A DNA stretch of 64,000 nucleotides from Candidatus Kryptonium sp. (GCA_025060635.1 JANXBN010000004.1:1-64000); one strand, 5' to 3'; positions 43,706 to 52,523 are shown, counted from the first letter of the stretch. Notes: generated by a model not told the origin, from the letters alone. Made by a program: numbers and translations.

Positions 43706-44260
43706 ATGAAAAAATACTTAATCAGTCTGCTTATACTTCCATTCGTTTTTAACTATCTATTTTCTCAAGGGGCTCCAAAATTCAAATATGTTGGCGTTTC
43801 TGTTTGTGCTCCTTGCCACAGGGGTGAGAAGAAAGGTAAGATGTTTGAAATCTGGCAAGCAAGTAAACATGCCAAAGCTTATGAAACTTTAAAGACTGAA
43901 CAATCAAAAAAGATCGCGCAACAAAAGGGGATTAAAGTTCCTCCACATGAAGCACCTGAGTGCTTGAAGTGTCATGTCACTGGTTATGGTGCACCGAAAG
44001 AGGCATTTTTGGAGAGGTTTAAAATTGAAGATGGTGTTCAATGTGAAGCTTGTCATGGACCTGGTTCAGAGTATAAAGCTTTGAAAATAATGCAAAGCAG
44101 AGAAGAATCAATAAAGAATGGACTTATTTTGGTGCTGGTTGCTGATGGAAGCGCTGAAAAGCAATGTAGAACATGTCACAATGAGGAAAGCCCAACATTC
44201 AAAGGATTTAATTTCAAAGAAGCATGGGCTCAAATAGCACATCCATTGCCAAAGCAATAA
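43706..44260 (+). CDS. Tetrahaem cytochrome c554-like protein
   Basis: This 184-residue periplasmic protein has a signal peptide (ending YLFSQ) and four CXXCH motifs (CAPCH near 34, CLKCH, CEACHGPGS and CRTCH). The spacing and the motifs YVGVSVCAPCHRGEKKG, IWQASKHAKAYETL and GVQCEACHGPGSEY are typical of the cytochrome c554 family. Such proteins carry electrons between periplasmic partners. A GGAGGAG ribosome-binding site and its own promoter precede it, and a terminator hairpin follows. It probably bridges inner-membrane cytochromes and the outer-membrane part of the system. Confidence 0.9.
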   Translation: MKKYLISLLILPFVFNYLFSQGAPKFKYVGVSVCAPCHRGEKKGKMFEIWQASKHAKAYETLKTEQSKKIAQQKGIKVPPHEAPECLKCHVTGYGAPKEAFLERFKIEDGVQCEACHGPGSEYKALKIMQSREESIKNGLILVLVADGSAEKQCRTCHNEESPTFKGFNFKEAWAQIAHPLPKQ

Positions 44261-44286
44261 AAGTTCAATTTGTAAATAATTTACAA

Positions 44287-44316
44287 GGCATACCCTCATA
44301 AGGGTATGCTTGTTTT
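44287..44316 (+). terminator. Rho-independent terminator after the tetrahaem gene
   Basis: GCATACCCT (44288-44296), loop CATA, AGGGTATGC (44301-44309), then TTGTTTT. The stem is a perfect 9 bp. It separates the tetrahaem transcript from the Rieske gene. Confidence 0.85.
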
Positions 44317-44354
44317 GATGATTAATTCAAAAACAGTAAAAAAAATTAAAGATT

Positions 44355-44765
44355 ATGATAAGATCAAGACGCAAATTTTTAGAGGGTATCGTTAAACTTG
44401 GGATCATTGGTGCTTTCTATTCGTTCTTTAAAATCTTCGTCCCTGGAACATTGAAATCCCAGGAGAAACCCATAAAAATTGGAAAAGTGGATGAATTTAA
44501 ACCAGATACTGGAAAAATAATTAGAATTGATAAGAAACCTGTGCTTCTCCTTCGTCTTGAAAATGGTGAGTTCAGGGCGTTTTCGGGCTTTTGCACGCAT
44601 AAGAACTGTATAGTCCAATATCGTAGCGATATGAAAGCGATATGGTGTGCTTGTCATAAAGGTAAATTTGATCTTGAAGGTAAAAACATAGAAGGACCGC
44701 CACCAAGACCACTTGACAGGTTTAGAGTTATCATAGAAAAAGGCGAGGTTTATATAGCAATGTAA
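44355..44765 (+). CDS. Tat-exported Rieske iron-sulfur protein
   Basis: This 136-residue protein has a twin-arginine signal (RSRRKFLEG) and one hydrophobic segment (about 12-30). The 2Fe-2S site is complete: CTHKNC (Cys80, His82, Cys85) and CACHKGKFD (Cys98, Cys100, His101), so the disulfide pair of classical Rieske proteins is present. A GPPPRPLDRF motif follows, as usual. It would be held on the periplasmic face of the inner membrane. No bc1-type cytochrome b is in the window; the three cytochrome b genes here are the b561 type. It may accept electrons from one of them or from the multihaem proteins. Confidence 0.9.
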   Translation: MIRSRRKFLEGIVKLGIIGAFYSFFKIFVPGTLKSQEKPIKIGKVDEFKPDTGKIIRIDKKPVLLLRLENGEFRAFSGFCTHKNCIVQYRSDMKAIWCACHKGKFDLEGKNIEGPPPRPLDRFRVIIEKGEVYIAM

Positions 44766-44814
44766 ATTAAATTTCATCGTAGTTCTTTGCTTTAAAATTA
44801 AAAATCAATCAAAG

Positions 44815-46080
44815 ATGAAAATACTAATTTTTCTTCTCATACCAGCGATCTTATTCTCGCAAAATCTGAATCTTCGCCTTACGACAACCGCTTACATGTG
44901 GCAAAGATATGAAACGCCAGAAGCTAAAACGAATCATCTCAGAGCATTCCAACTTGCACAGTTAACACTAAGCAAAGGCAACATTTCACTGCATTCTTTT
45001 GTGAATCTTTCCAATGATTTTAGAGAAAGGCAAACCGATGATCCTGCGTTGAGATTTTATAATTTTTATCTAAACTGGCGAAATATATTCAACCGATTCA
45101 ACCTTAAACTTGGTAGATTTGCTGTTTATTCAGGGGTTGGAGTTGGAACAATTGATGGAGCTTATGTCAATGCAAAGATAACGAAATTTTTGAGCGCAAA
45201 TGTTTACGGTGGGTTCCTGATGCCACAGAACCAGAAATTTTCACTTAACGATGATCCCCGAAATAATCATATGTTCGGAGGGCAACTAAAACTTTCCTTA
45301 GGTTCATTAAACGCATCTTTAAGTTACTTTAACCAGCATCGTAAACCTAAAACTTATGAAGCATTGCGCGCGGATAGCCTTGGTGATGTCTTCGTTCAGG
45401 AAATAAACTTGACCTCCTCACAATATCAGATAGTCAGCGGTGATCTAAATTATGAATTCTCAATTTTTGAGGTTTATTCACGAATTGATTACGACATTAA
45501 TAATGTTAAAATTTCAAGGGGCGAAGTTTCAGCGGGCGTTAATTTGTTTAATAAATTAAAATTAAGCGCTAGCTATGATTACCGCGATCCGAGGATCCCA
45601 GTGAATTCAATTTTTGCTGTTTTTAATTATGGGGTAACAAAAGAGATTGAAGTGGGAATACACTATAGAATCTCACATCTTCTCAGAATTTACACTGGTT
45701 TCTCAAATGTTAATTATGTTGATGACAAATCTCAAAGAATTATTGCTGGATTTGATGCGGGATATGCTTCCATTAATTTTGCGAAACGGCTCGGCTATGC
45801 TGGTGAACTTGATGGTGTTTCTGCACAAGTTTATTATCCGATGTTTAATAACAAATTTATACCGAATGCAACTTTAAGTTACGCTTCTTACAAACTCTGG
45901 GAAGGTGGCGAGAAGAACAAGAATCTTGTTGTGGGACTTGGTGCAAATGTTAAGTTAAATAACGCAATTTCTTTTGACATTCAATCGCACTATATCCAGA
46001 ACCGAATTTACAAATCTGATTTCAGAATTTTCTTCAAGTTCAATTACTGGTTGTTTACAAACATCGGTCTTATCAAATGA
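44815..46080 (+). CDS. Outer-membrane beta-barrel, probable porin of a porin-cytochrome conduit
   Basis: This 421-residue protein has a signal peptide (ending ILFSQ). The rest is alternating hydrophobic/polar beta strands rich in Tyr, Asn and Phe (NLNLRLTTTAYMWQRYETPEAKT at the start, IFFKFNYWLFTNIGLIK at the end). It has no haem motif. It is flanked by the tetrahaem/Rieske genes and by two multihaem cytochrome genes (14 and 8 haems). That is the layout of porin-cytochrome conduits such as MtrAB or OmaB-OmbB, but it is smaller than MtrB (about 700 residues) and I cannot recognise its family. The barrel is well supported; the conduit role is inferred. Confidence 0.8.
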   Translation: MKILIFLLIPAILFSQNLNLRLTTTAYMWQRYETPEAKTNHLRAFQLAQLTLSKGNISLHSFVNLSNDFRERQTDDPALRFYNFYLNWRNIFNRFNLKLGRFAVYSGVGVGTIDGAYVNAKITKFLSANVYGGFLMPQNQKFSLNDDPRNNHMFGGQLKLSLGSLNASLSYFNQHRKPKTYEALRADSLGDVFVQEINLTSSQYQIVSGDLNYEFSIFEVYSRIDYDINNVKISRGEVSAGVNLFNKLKLSASYDYRDPRIPVNSIFAVFNYGVTKEIEVGIHYRISHLLRIYTGFSNVNYVDDKSQRIIAGFDAGYASINFAKRLGYAGELDGVSAQVYYPMFNNKFIPNATLSYASYKLWEGGEKNKNLVVGLGANVKLNNAISFDIQSHYIQNRIYKSDFRIFFKFNYWLFTNIGLIK

Positions 46081-46100
46081 AAATTAACTTGGTTTAAGAA

Positions 46101-47318
46101 ATGAAAATTTGGAAGCTTTTAACTTTTTATGTCTTATCAATTTTGCTGATCCCGCTTTCTTTCGTTTTTGTCGCTTTTTCGGATTCAAAGACATCCGAGC
46201 GGGAGGAATTTTATGGAGACAATGTGAAACAATGGATGAATGTTAAGTTTTCTCATAAATTTCACGCAGAAAATGTAGGTTCCGAATGTACTGATTGCCA
46301 TGCTGACGCTTTAACAAGTGAGAAGGCATCCGATTTTCTCCTTCCTAAACAGGAAACTTGTTTCAATTGTCATGATCAGGAATCAACGCCTTGTGAATAT
46401 TGTCACACTGATACTAAGAACATGGTCCCATATGAAGCGCCTGTGAGAAAAATTATATTCTCTCATAAGTTTCACATTGAAAATCAAAAGTTAAATTGTC
46501 TTGATTGTCACGCTGGGGCTGATAAAGTTGACTACGCAACACCTGAGCATCTACCAAGTATGGAAAACTGCTTCACTTGTCATAATAATCGCACAGCAAC
46601 GAACGAATGCGAATCATGTCATATAGAAACGGTTACGCTCTTGCCAGCAAGCCATAAGGTTGTTGATTTTGCATCTGAGCATAAGAAATTTGTTCGTGCG
46701 GGTGGAGCTGAAAACAATTGTATTACTTGCCATACTGATGATTTCTGTCAACAGTGTCATGATGGTGTTAATCTTGTAAGAGTTCAACTCACGGGTGGAG
46801 ATTCCAATATACCATTTACACCGCAAAGTTCAGGTAAACAATCGCTGGTTTTACAAAGAGTGCATGATTTGAATTATCGTTATACGCATGGAATTGATGC
46901 GAAAACTAAAGAAAAAGATTGTTATGTTTGTCATGATCGTCAAACATTTTGCGGTGGTTGCCATGCTCCAAATGGTAATATAGCTTTAAGTCAAGTTAAG
47001 CCTGAATGGCACAGCGGTAATGATTTTACAACAATTGGGGTTGGCACAGGTGGAGGAAGACACGCAAAGCTTGCAAAGCGAGATATTGAGATGTGTATGA
47101 GTTGCCATGATACAGAGGGTGCTGATCCAACTTGCATAATGTGTCATGTTGATAGAAATCCTGGGCTTGGTAACGACCCCAAAACCCATCCGAAAAATTA
47201 TATGAGAGATGTGAATGGTGACTGGCATACCAACGATGGCTCGGTGTGTTATAGCTGTCATATTAATACAAGGAAATCTGGATTTGGTTTCTGTGGTTAT
47301 TGTCACGGAGCAAAATAA
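46101..47318 (+). CDS. 14-haem periplasmic cytochrome c (cytochrome c3/c7-like repeats)
   Basis: This 405-residue protein has a hydrophobic N-terminus (signal or anchor) and 14 CXXCH motifs. The first six form two copies of a three-haem unit, FSHKFHxEN...CxDCH...CFxCH...CExCH, resembling cytochrome c7/c3. The later part has CITCH, CQQCH, CYVCH, CGGCH, CMSCH, CIMCH, CYSCH and CGYCH. With the adjacent beta-barrel it could be the periplasmic cytochrome that inserts in the pore. It has no lipobox. The 20-bp gap to the barrel gene and 19-bp gap to the next cytochrome gene suggest one transcript. Confidence 0.92.
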   Translation: MKIWKLLTFYVLSILLIPLSFVFVAFSDSKTSEREEFYGDNVKQWMNVKFSHKFHAENVGSECTDCHADALTSEKASDFLLPKQETCFNCHDQESTPCEYCHTDTKNMVPYEAPVRKIIFSHKFHIENQKLNCLDCHAGADKVDYATPEHLPSMENCFTCHNNRTATNECESCHIETVTLLPASHKVVDFASEHKKFVRAGGAENNCITCHTDDFCQQCHDGVNLVRVQLTGGDSNIPFTPQSSGKQSLVLQRVHDLNYRYTHGIDAKTKEKDCYVCHDRQTFCGGCHAPNGNIALSQVKPEWHSGNDFTTIGVGTGGGRHAKLAKRDIEMCMSCHDTEGADPTCIMCHVDRNPGLGNDPKTHPKNYMRDVNGDWHTNDGSVCYSCHINTRKSGFGFCGYCHGAK

Positions 47319-47337
47319 AAATAAAATTTAGCGAAAA

Positions 47338-48498
47338 ATGAAAGCAAGAGTTTTAATTCTGTTCGCGCTCATCTCAATAATCTTTTTATCGTGTAGCCAG
47401 CTAAAAGAGGATGTACTAACACCACCAGTTTCAGCAAAATTAACATACAAGGACGACATAAAAAAAATACTTGATGAAAGTTGTGTAAGATGTCATAATG
47501 TGAATTCTCAAGATTTTGATCTTTCAACATATTTTGGAATAGTTCAGAGCGGAATTGCTATTCCTGGAGATCCAACAAGTAAAATAATCCTTGTTACTCA
47601 GCCGGGCGGAAGCAAAAGACAATTTCTTGGGGACGATGCACCTGCAAAAGCGGAAAAAATTAGAAAATGGGTTGTTGAAGATAGCATCGCATATGGAACC
47701 ATAAAAATACATCCGTCTGACTGGGTTCAAGTCACAAGCCCAAATTCACATGGAAAATTTTTAAGAAGCATTCGTTGGGACTTTGATAATTGTAAGCAAT
47801 GCCATGGAAGCAATTACACAGGTGGGGTAAGTAAGTCATCTTGCTATACCTGTCATAACACTCCCGCTGGACCTGAGGCTTGCAATACATGCCATGGAAA
47901 TCTTCAAAATTCTGCACCACCAAGGGATTTAAATAATAATTTCTCTGCTTCTGCGCGCGGTGTCGGCGCACATCAGGTTCATTTAAAAGGTGGGCAAATT
48001 TCTTCTGGATATGATTGTGTTGAGTGTCATATACAAGTAACCTCTCTAAGAACCCCAGGGCATCTTGATAATACACCTTATGCTGAAATAGTTTTCAATG
48101 ATAGCGCTCTTGCAAAGAATAGAACACCAATTGGAATTGGTGAATACCTTGTTCCAAATCCAGTTTATTCTTTTGATAATTTAACTTGCTCAAATACATA
48201 TTGTCACGGTTATTTTAGAAATGGAAATTTGAACAACGCTCCAAAATGGAATGTCGTTGATGGTACTCAAGCAAGATGTGGAACTTGTCATGGATTACCA
48301 CCGGGTGGGACGCATCCAAGGGTTTCAGCAACATCGTGTGCTACCGCTTGTCATAATGATGTGGTGGAACTTCAAGCTGGTCAACTTCGCATAAAAGATA
48401 AGACAAAGCATGTAAACGGGAAGTTAAGCTTATATGGATATGAGTTGGAATTTACTGAAAAAGAAATAAGAAAAATTTCCGCTTTGAATTTGAAATAG
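47338..48498 (+). CDS. Eight-haem lipoprotein cytochrome c with CX4CH and CX3CH sites
   Basis: This 386-residue lipoprotein has a signal ending IIFLSC (Cys near 19). The N-terminal part has the cytochrome pattern ILDESCVRCHN...FLGDDAP. There are six CXXCH sites (CVRCH, CKQCH, CYTCH, CNTCH, CVECH, CGTCH), one CX4CH (CSNTYCHG, near 286) and one CX3CH (CATACHN). The CX4CH-then-CXXCH pair (CSNTYCH...CGTCHGLPPGGTH) matches the Geobacter-type motif family GSu_C4xC__C2xCH. Lipid attachment and position after the barrel gene suggest an outer-membrane, possibly surface, terminal cytochrome. It is the last gene of the locus. Confidence 0.9.
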   Translation: MKARVLILFALISIIFLSCSQLKEDVLTPPVSAKLTYKDDIKKILDESCVRCHNVNSQDFDLSTYFGIVQSGIAIPGDPTSKIILVTQPGGSKRQFLGDDAPAKAEKIRKWVVEDSIAYGTIKIHPSDWVQVTSPNSHGKFLRSIRWDFDNCKQCHGSNYTGGVSKSSCYTCHNTPAGPEACNTCHGNLQNSAPPRDLNNNFSASARGVGAHQVHLKGGQISSGYDCVECHIQVTSLRTPGHLDNTPYAEIVFNDSALAKNRTPIGIGEYLVPNPVYSFDNLTCSNTYCHGYFRNGNLNNAPKWNVVDGTQARCGTCHGLPPGGTHPRVSATSCATACHNDVVELQAGQLRIKDKTKHVNGKLSLYGYELEFTEKEIRKISALNLK

Positions 48499-48568
48499 GC
48501 AAGCGATGGAGTAATTTTTGCCCTCCGATTTGTTTTTATTATAAAAAAACGATATGCAAAGGCGGAGG
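48498..48568 (+). promoter_or_regulatory. Alternative hairpins at the start of the queuosine-precursor transporter gene
   Basis: GGCAA (48498-48502) can pair with TTGCC (48518-48522). CCCTCCG (48521-48527) can pair with CGGAGGG (48562-48568), which lies in codons 3-5 of the gene. The two helices share bases 48521-48522, so they cannot both form. The second would bury the start codon region. This layout is like an attenuator or riboswitch; it does not fit the preQ1-I consensus that I know. Confidence 0.35.
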
Positions 48569-49237
48569 GTATATAAGTACTATGACCTTGTGATGGCTTC
48601 TTTTGTCACCGTTTTATTATGTGCAAATATAATTGGGGCAGAGAAAGTAGTTAACATATATGGCTTTTCTTTTGGCGCTGGTGTGTTGTTCTTTCCGATA
48701 AGCTATATTTTTAACGATATTTTAACCGAGGTTTATGGATACTCACGCTCCAGAAAGGTTATATGGGCAGGATTTGGTGCTTTGATTTTCGCTTCAATTA
48801 TGAGCTGGTTTGTTCGTAAACTTCCACCTGATCCAAGCTGGCCTTATCAGGAGGCATATGATATTGTGTTCGGGCAAACACCGAGAATCGCAATCGCATC
48901 AATAGTAGCATTTTGGGCTGGGGAATTTACAAATTCATTCGTGCTTGCCAAAATGAAACTCTTAACAAGGGGAAGGTTTCTATGGACGAGGACAATCGGT
49001 TCAACAATTGCTGGAGAAGCAGTTGATTCGCTTATTTTCTATCCAGTTGCGTTTTATGGGTTTTGGACAAATGAACTTCTAATTAAAGTCATGATAACAA
49101 ACTACGCAATTAAAGTCGGATGGGAAGCTTTAATTACCCCAATCACTTATAAAATTGTCAATTTCTTGAAAAAAGCAGAAAATGAAGATTATTACGACTG
49201 GAACACAGATTTCAATCCGTTTAAGGTGGAAGTTTAA
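48554..49237 (+). CDS. yhhQ: Queuosine precursor transporter (YhhQ family)
   Basis: This 227-residue membrane protein has six or so helices and matches the VUT/YhhQ family: LLCANIIGAEKVVNIYGFSFGAGVLFFPISYIFNDILTEVYGY near the start, and TRTIGSTIAGEAVDSLIFYPVAFYG later. Such proteins import preQ0/preQ1 or queuine for tRNA modification. The start at ATG 48554 lacks a clear ribosome-binding site and sits inside a possible hairpin. It follows the cytochrome locus by 55 bp, but no functional link is seen. The family call is strong; the precise substrate is not. Confidence 0.9.
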   Translation: MQRRRVYKYYDLVMASFVTVLLCANIIGAEKVVNIYGFSFGAGVLFFPISYIFNDILTEVYGYSRSRKVIWAGFGALIFASIMSWFVRKLPPDPSWPYQEAYDIVFGQTPRIAIASIVAFWAGEFTNSFVLAKMKLLTRGRFLWTRTIGSTIAGEAVDSLIFYPVAFYGFWTNELLIKVMITNYAIKVGWEALITPITYKIVNFLKKAENEDYYDWNTDFNPFKVEV

Positions 49238-49329
49238 ACTTCTATGGTCTGCTTGAAAAGTTATCCATTCAAAGTTGATAACAACGGCTATTTATCTGGG
49301 ATAATTTAGAAACAAAGATATGAACGACA

Positions 49330-50019
49330 ATGAGAAAGTTAAATATCGTCTTGGCATTTTTTATATTCTTGAAAATTCTATCGGCTCAAACACACACTGA
49401 AATAGATAGCTCCATTGCCCCTGCGGATACAGTTGGATTTTTATTAGATGATGATATAACGCAACCTGTGGAAGTTGATACAAATGCTAAAATAACGCTT
49501 GGAAAAATTTTGCTTGGAGCAAGCGCAACAATAGGGATTCCTTTAACAACGGGATTTGTCCTGTTAAGTTTGTTTCCTCCTTCATTTGTAATCGTTGAGA
49601 AGAATGGAAATTATCATAATGGAGTTGCTTTTGAGATTGCGCTTGGATACGGTGATTCAACAAGGTTCAGATTCTCAAAAAGAAGATTGATCTTTCATTA
49701 TTCATATCTTGGCAAGTTAAAAAATAGGGTTATGATTTCATTAAATCAAGATGTTCTGCTCAAAAGATTTGGGCGTGCTGGAATTTTTGGTGCCGGATTT
49801 TCAATTGGGATTTTTGGATGGACAAACTTTATCGGCACAAATGCAACTGGGATTGAAGTTTCAGCTTGGGTTGGTAACGCGATGAATGTTAGGTATATCT
49901 TTTTATTTCCACAACATCATCTTTTTATCAAATATAGGAGAGGACTTGATTTAAAATCGGGAAACAAGATAAATGAAGTTAACATCGGCTTTTCAAGTTC
50001 AATTACGCTGAGGAGATAA
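49330..50019 (+). CDS. Exported protein of unknown function
   Basis: This 229-residue protein has a signal peptide (ending ILSAQ), an acidic linker (residues 25-50), one strong hydrophobic segment (about 57-82, GKILLGASATIGIPLTTGFVLLSLF) and a C-terminal half with beta-like strands ending EVNIGFSSSITLRR. It resembles small outer-membrane or membrane-anchored barrel proteins, but I do not recognise a family. It is a lone gene, convergent with the efflux operon on the other strand, whose last gene ends 5 bp away. Confidence 0.65.
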   Translation: MRKLNIVLAFFIFLKILSAQTHTEIDSSIAPADTVGFLLDDDITQPVEVDTNAKITLGKILLGASATIGIPLTTGFVLLSLFPPSFVIVEKNGNYHNGVAFEIALGYGDSTRFRFSKRRLIFHYSYLGKLKNRVMISLNQDVLLKRFGRAGIFGAGFSIGIFGWTNFIGTNATGIEVSAWVGNAMNVRYIFLFPQHHLFIKYRRGLDLKSGNKINEVNIGFSSSITLRR

Positions 50020-50023
50020 TGTT

Positions 50024-51280
50024 TTACTCGTATCTTAACGATTCAACAGGATCAACGCTCGCAGCTTTCCATGCTGGATAAACGCCGAAAACTATTCCAA
50101 CAATTGAACAAATAACAAACCCAAGCACGACCCAATCATATGGTATTATCGGTGTAGTTTTCAAGATAAGAGCAAGGATATTGCCACCTATAACACCGAG
50201 TATTATACCAATTACTCCACCGAATTGACTTAAAGCTATGGCTTCAAGCAAAAATTGTGTAAGTATGTTTCTTTTCGTTGCACCAACTGCTTTCCTTATG
50301 CCTATTTCACGAGTTCTTTCGGTAACGGAAACAAGCATTATGTTCATTATTCCAACGCCAGCTGCGATAAGAGCTATCATGCTTACAACAAGAGCTCCAA
50401 CTCTAATGGCGAAAGTTAAATCGTTAAATTGTTTTATTAATGTTTCATTTGAAAGAATTTCAAAATCGTTTTCAGCACCGGGTGGAACTTTCCGAATGGA
50501 TCTTAAAAGCGCCGTCACTTGTTCAACTGTTTCATCATATAACTCTTGGCTTCTTGCTTTGACAAGTATATTTAAACTTCGCTCTTTCCCATAAAGATTT
50601 AAAAAAGTTGTTAGTGGAATTACAACAAAGTTATCAGCTTGACCTCCAAATAATCCGCCCATTTCTTTAATTACACCTATCACAGTAAATTCATAACCAT
50701 CAATTTTAACTTTTTTTCCAATTGGATCAGTGTTTGGAAAAAGTTTTTTTGCGACATTTGCACCAAGGACGGTAACGAATCTTGAAAACTCCAAATCATC
50801 TTCAAACAAAGGTCTTCCTTCCTGAATCGTCCAATTATTTGTTATAAAACCTTCGGGCATCTGACCTTGGACATAGATGTTTGGATTTGTTCTGACATCG
50901 CCGTATTGAACTATTTTGGGACCAGTCCAGCTTTCAATTGCAACAGCTTCTGGGAGAGTTGCGTTTCTGGCAACATAAAGTGCTTGTTCGTAGGTTATAT
51001 CTTTTCTATTTCTATACTTTATCCAATTTGAACGACCTATGGCAACCGCTGGAAATTTTTGAATTTGAAAAGTATTTGCACCAAGGAAACTTAATGAGCT
51101 TTCAACGCTTTTTTGTAAAACTCTTATACCCGTCATAACAACGATTATTGAGAAGACACCGACAATTATACCAAGCAAAGTTAAAAATGATCTCAATTTA
51201 TTTGCTCTTATAGAGTCCCAAACCATATTTAAACTTTCAAGCATCTCAAACCAAAAAACTTTCCAAGCGCTTTTAGCCAT
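50024..51280 (-). CDS. MacB-type ABC transporter permease, second paralogue
   Basis: This 418-residue permease has one N-terminal helix (about 25-50), a periplasmic MacB_PCD domain (about 55-280) and three C-terminal helices with a FtsX domain (GVGIMNIMLVSVTERTREIGIRKAVGATKRNILTQFLLEA). The C-terminal ...SVDPVESLRYE is typical. It has no ATPase domain, unlike MacB itself. A second permease (51300-52523) is 19 bp upstream, followed by the ATPase and the adaptor. The pair may work as a heterodimer with one ATPase. The substrate is unknown. Confidence 0.93.
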   Translation of the reverse strand: MAKSAWKVFWFEMLESLNMVWDSIRANKLRSFLTLLGIIVGVFSIIVVMTGIRVLQKSVESSLSFLGANTFQIQKFPAVAIGRSNWIKYRNRKDITYEQALYVARNATLPEAVAIESWTGPKIVQYGDVRTNPNIYVQGQMPEGFITNNWTIQEGRPLFEDDLEFSRFVTVLGANVAKKLFPNTDPIGKKVKIDGYEFTVIGVIKEMGGLFGGQADNFVVIPLTTFLNLYGKERSLNILVKARSQELYDETVEQVTALLRSIRKVPPGAENDFEILSNETLIKQFNDLTFAIRVGALVVSMIALIAAGVGIMNIMLVSVTERTREIGIRKAVGATKRNILTQFLLEAIALSQFGGVIGIILGVIGGNILALILKTTPIIPYDWVVLGFVICSIVGIVFGVYPAWKAASVDPVESLRYE

Positions 51281-51299
51281 TTTTCAATTTGTCTTTTGT

Positions 51300-52523
51300 T
51301 TATTCATATCTTAAAGATTCAACTGGATCAACCTTTGAAGCCCTGTATGCAGGTATAAATCCCGAAATAATTCCAACCATTATTGAAATAAAAATTGACA
51401 GCAAAGCAACCCACAAAGGTAATGTGGTCGGTAATATTTGATCAACAACGAAGCCAAGTATGACGGCGAAAATTAAGCCAATGATTCCACCGATTGAGCT
51501 TATCAAAGTTGCTTCAATTAAAAATTGCATCAAGATAGATTTTTGAGTTGCGCCAACTGCTTTTCTAATTCCAATCTCTTTTGTCCTTTCCTTAACAGAA
51601 ACAAACATTATATTCATTATCCCGATGCCGCCTACAATAAGTGAAAGCACAGTTATACCAATTCCAACAGTTCCGATTACCCCAATCGTTTGATTATATG
51701 CGTTTAATAGAAGCTCTTGCCTGTTGATTGAAAAATCATCTTCCTGCCATGGCTTAAGTTTTCTTACAGCTCGCATTATTCCTCTTAATTCTTCAATTGC
51801 TTCTTCAATTTCATCCATACTTCTTACTTTCACTGTAATCGTTGCGCCTCTTCGCCAAGGAAACATCTTTATAAATTGACCAATGGGGATATAAACTCTA
51901 TCATCAAGTGATTCAAGTCCTAAAAATTTACCTTGTTTTTCAAGAACTCCAACAACTCTGAAGGTTTTTCCAGCAATCTTCATTTCTCTTCCAATGGGAT
52001 TGATATTACCAAACAATTTTTCGGCAATTTCAGCACCTATCACGCAAACAGGTCTTTCTGCTTTCACTTCAACCTCGCTCATAAATCTTCCATTTTCAAC
52101 CGAGATGCCAGCGGTATAGATATACTCGTCCGTAGTTCCGATTATATATATGTTTTCCATTGAGTTGCTTCCATACCTAATAGTTGCATTTGCAAAGACA
52201 GTCGGAGCTACCGCAACTGCATAGGTTGAACGGTCTTTGATATCTTTTGCATAGCTTATTTGAATTTCGCGACGGTTTCTATATTTCCACCAATCTTCAC
52301 CAGCAAACCAAGCCCATTTTTGAATATATAAAACATCTGCGCCTATGGAAGATATGCTTGAGCGAAATGCTTTCTCAAGCCCCTCAATTGTCATATTCAT
52401 CAGCGTGACCGAAACAATTCCAATTACAACTCCAAGTGTCGTAAGCGCAGAGCGAAGTTTATGTGCTAAAATTGATTGAATTGCTATTTTAAAGCTTTCT
52501 TGTAGTTGAAGTATGAACTTCAT
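51300..52523 (-). CDS. MacB-type ABC transporter permease, first paralogue
   Basis: This 407-residue protein has the same plan as its downstream neighbour: one N-terminal helix, a MacB_PCD periplasmic domain and three C-terminal helices with IGGIGIMNIMFVSVKERTKEIGIRKAVGATQKSIL and ...KVDPVESLRYE at the end. It begins 25 bp after the ATPase gene. The two permeases differ throughout, so this is an old duplication rather than a recent repeat. It is likely part of one MacAB-like tripartite exporter. Confidence 0.93.
   Translation of the reverse strand: MKFILQLQESFKIAIQSILAHKLRSALTTLGVVIGIVSVTLMNMTIEGLEKAFRSSISSIGADVLYIQKWAWFAGEDWWKYRNRREIQISYAKDIKDRSTYAVAVAPTVFANATIRYGSNSMENIYIIGTTDEYIYTAGISVENGRFMSEVEVKAERPVCVIGAEIAEKLFGNINPIGREMKIAGKTFRVVGVLEKQGKFLGLESLDDRVYIPIGQFIKMFPWRRGATITVKVRSMDEIEEAIEELRGIMRAVRKLKPWQEDDFSINRQELLLNAYNQTIGVIGTVGIGITVLSLIVGGIGIMNIMFVSVKERTKEIGIRKAVGATQKSILMQFLIEATLISSIGGIIGLIFAVILGFVVDQILPTTLPLWVALLSIFISIMVGIISGFIPAYRASKVDPVESLRYE

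Noticed and set aside
48498-48560. preQ1-I riboswitch before the YhhQ-type gene
   Set aside because: An A-rich run is present, but the conserved loop and the stem of the 34-nt preQ1-I consensus are not. Only competing hairpins are supported.
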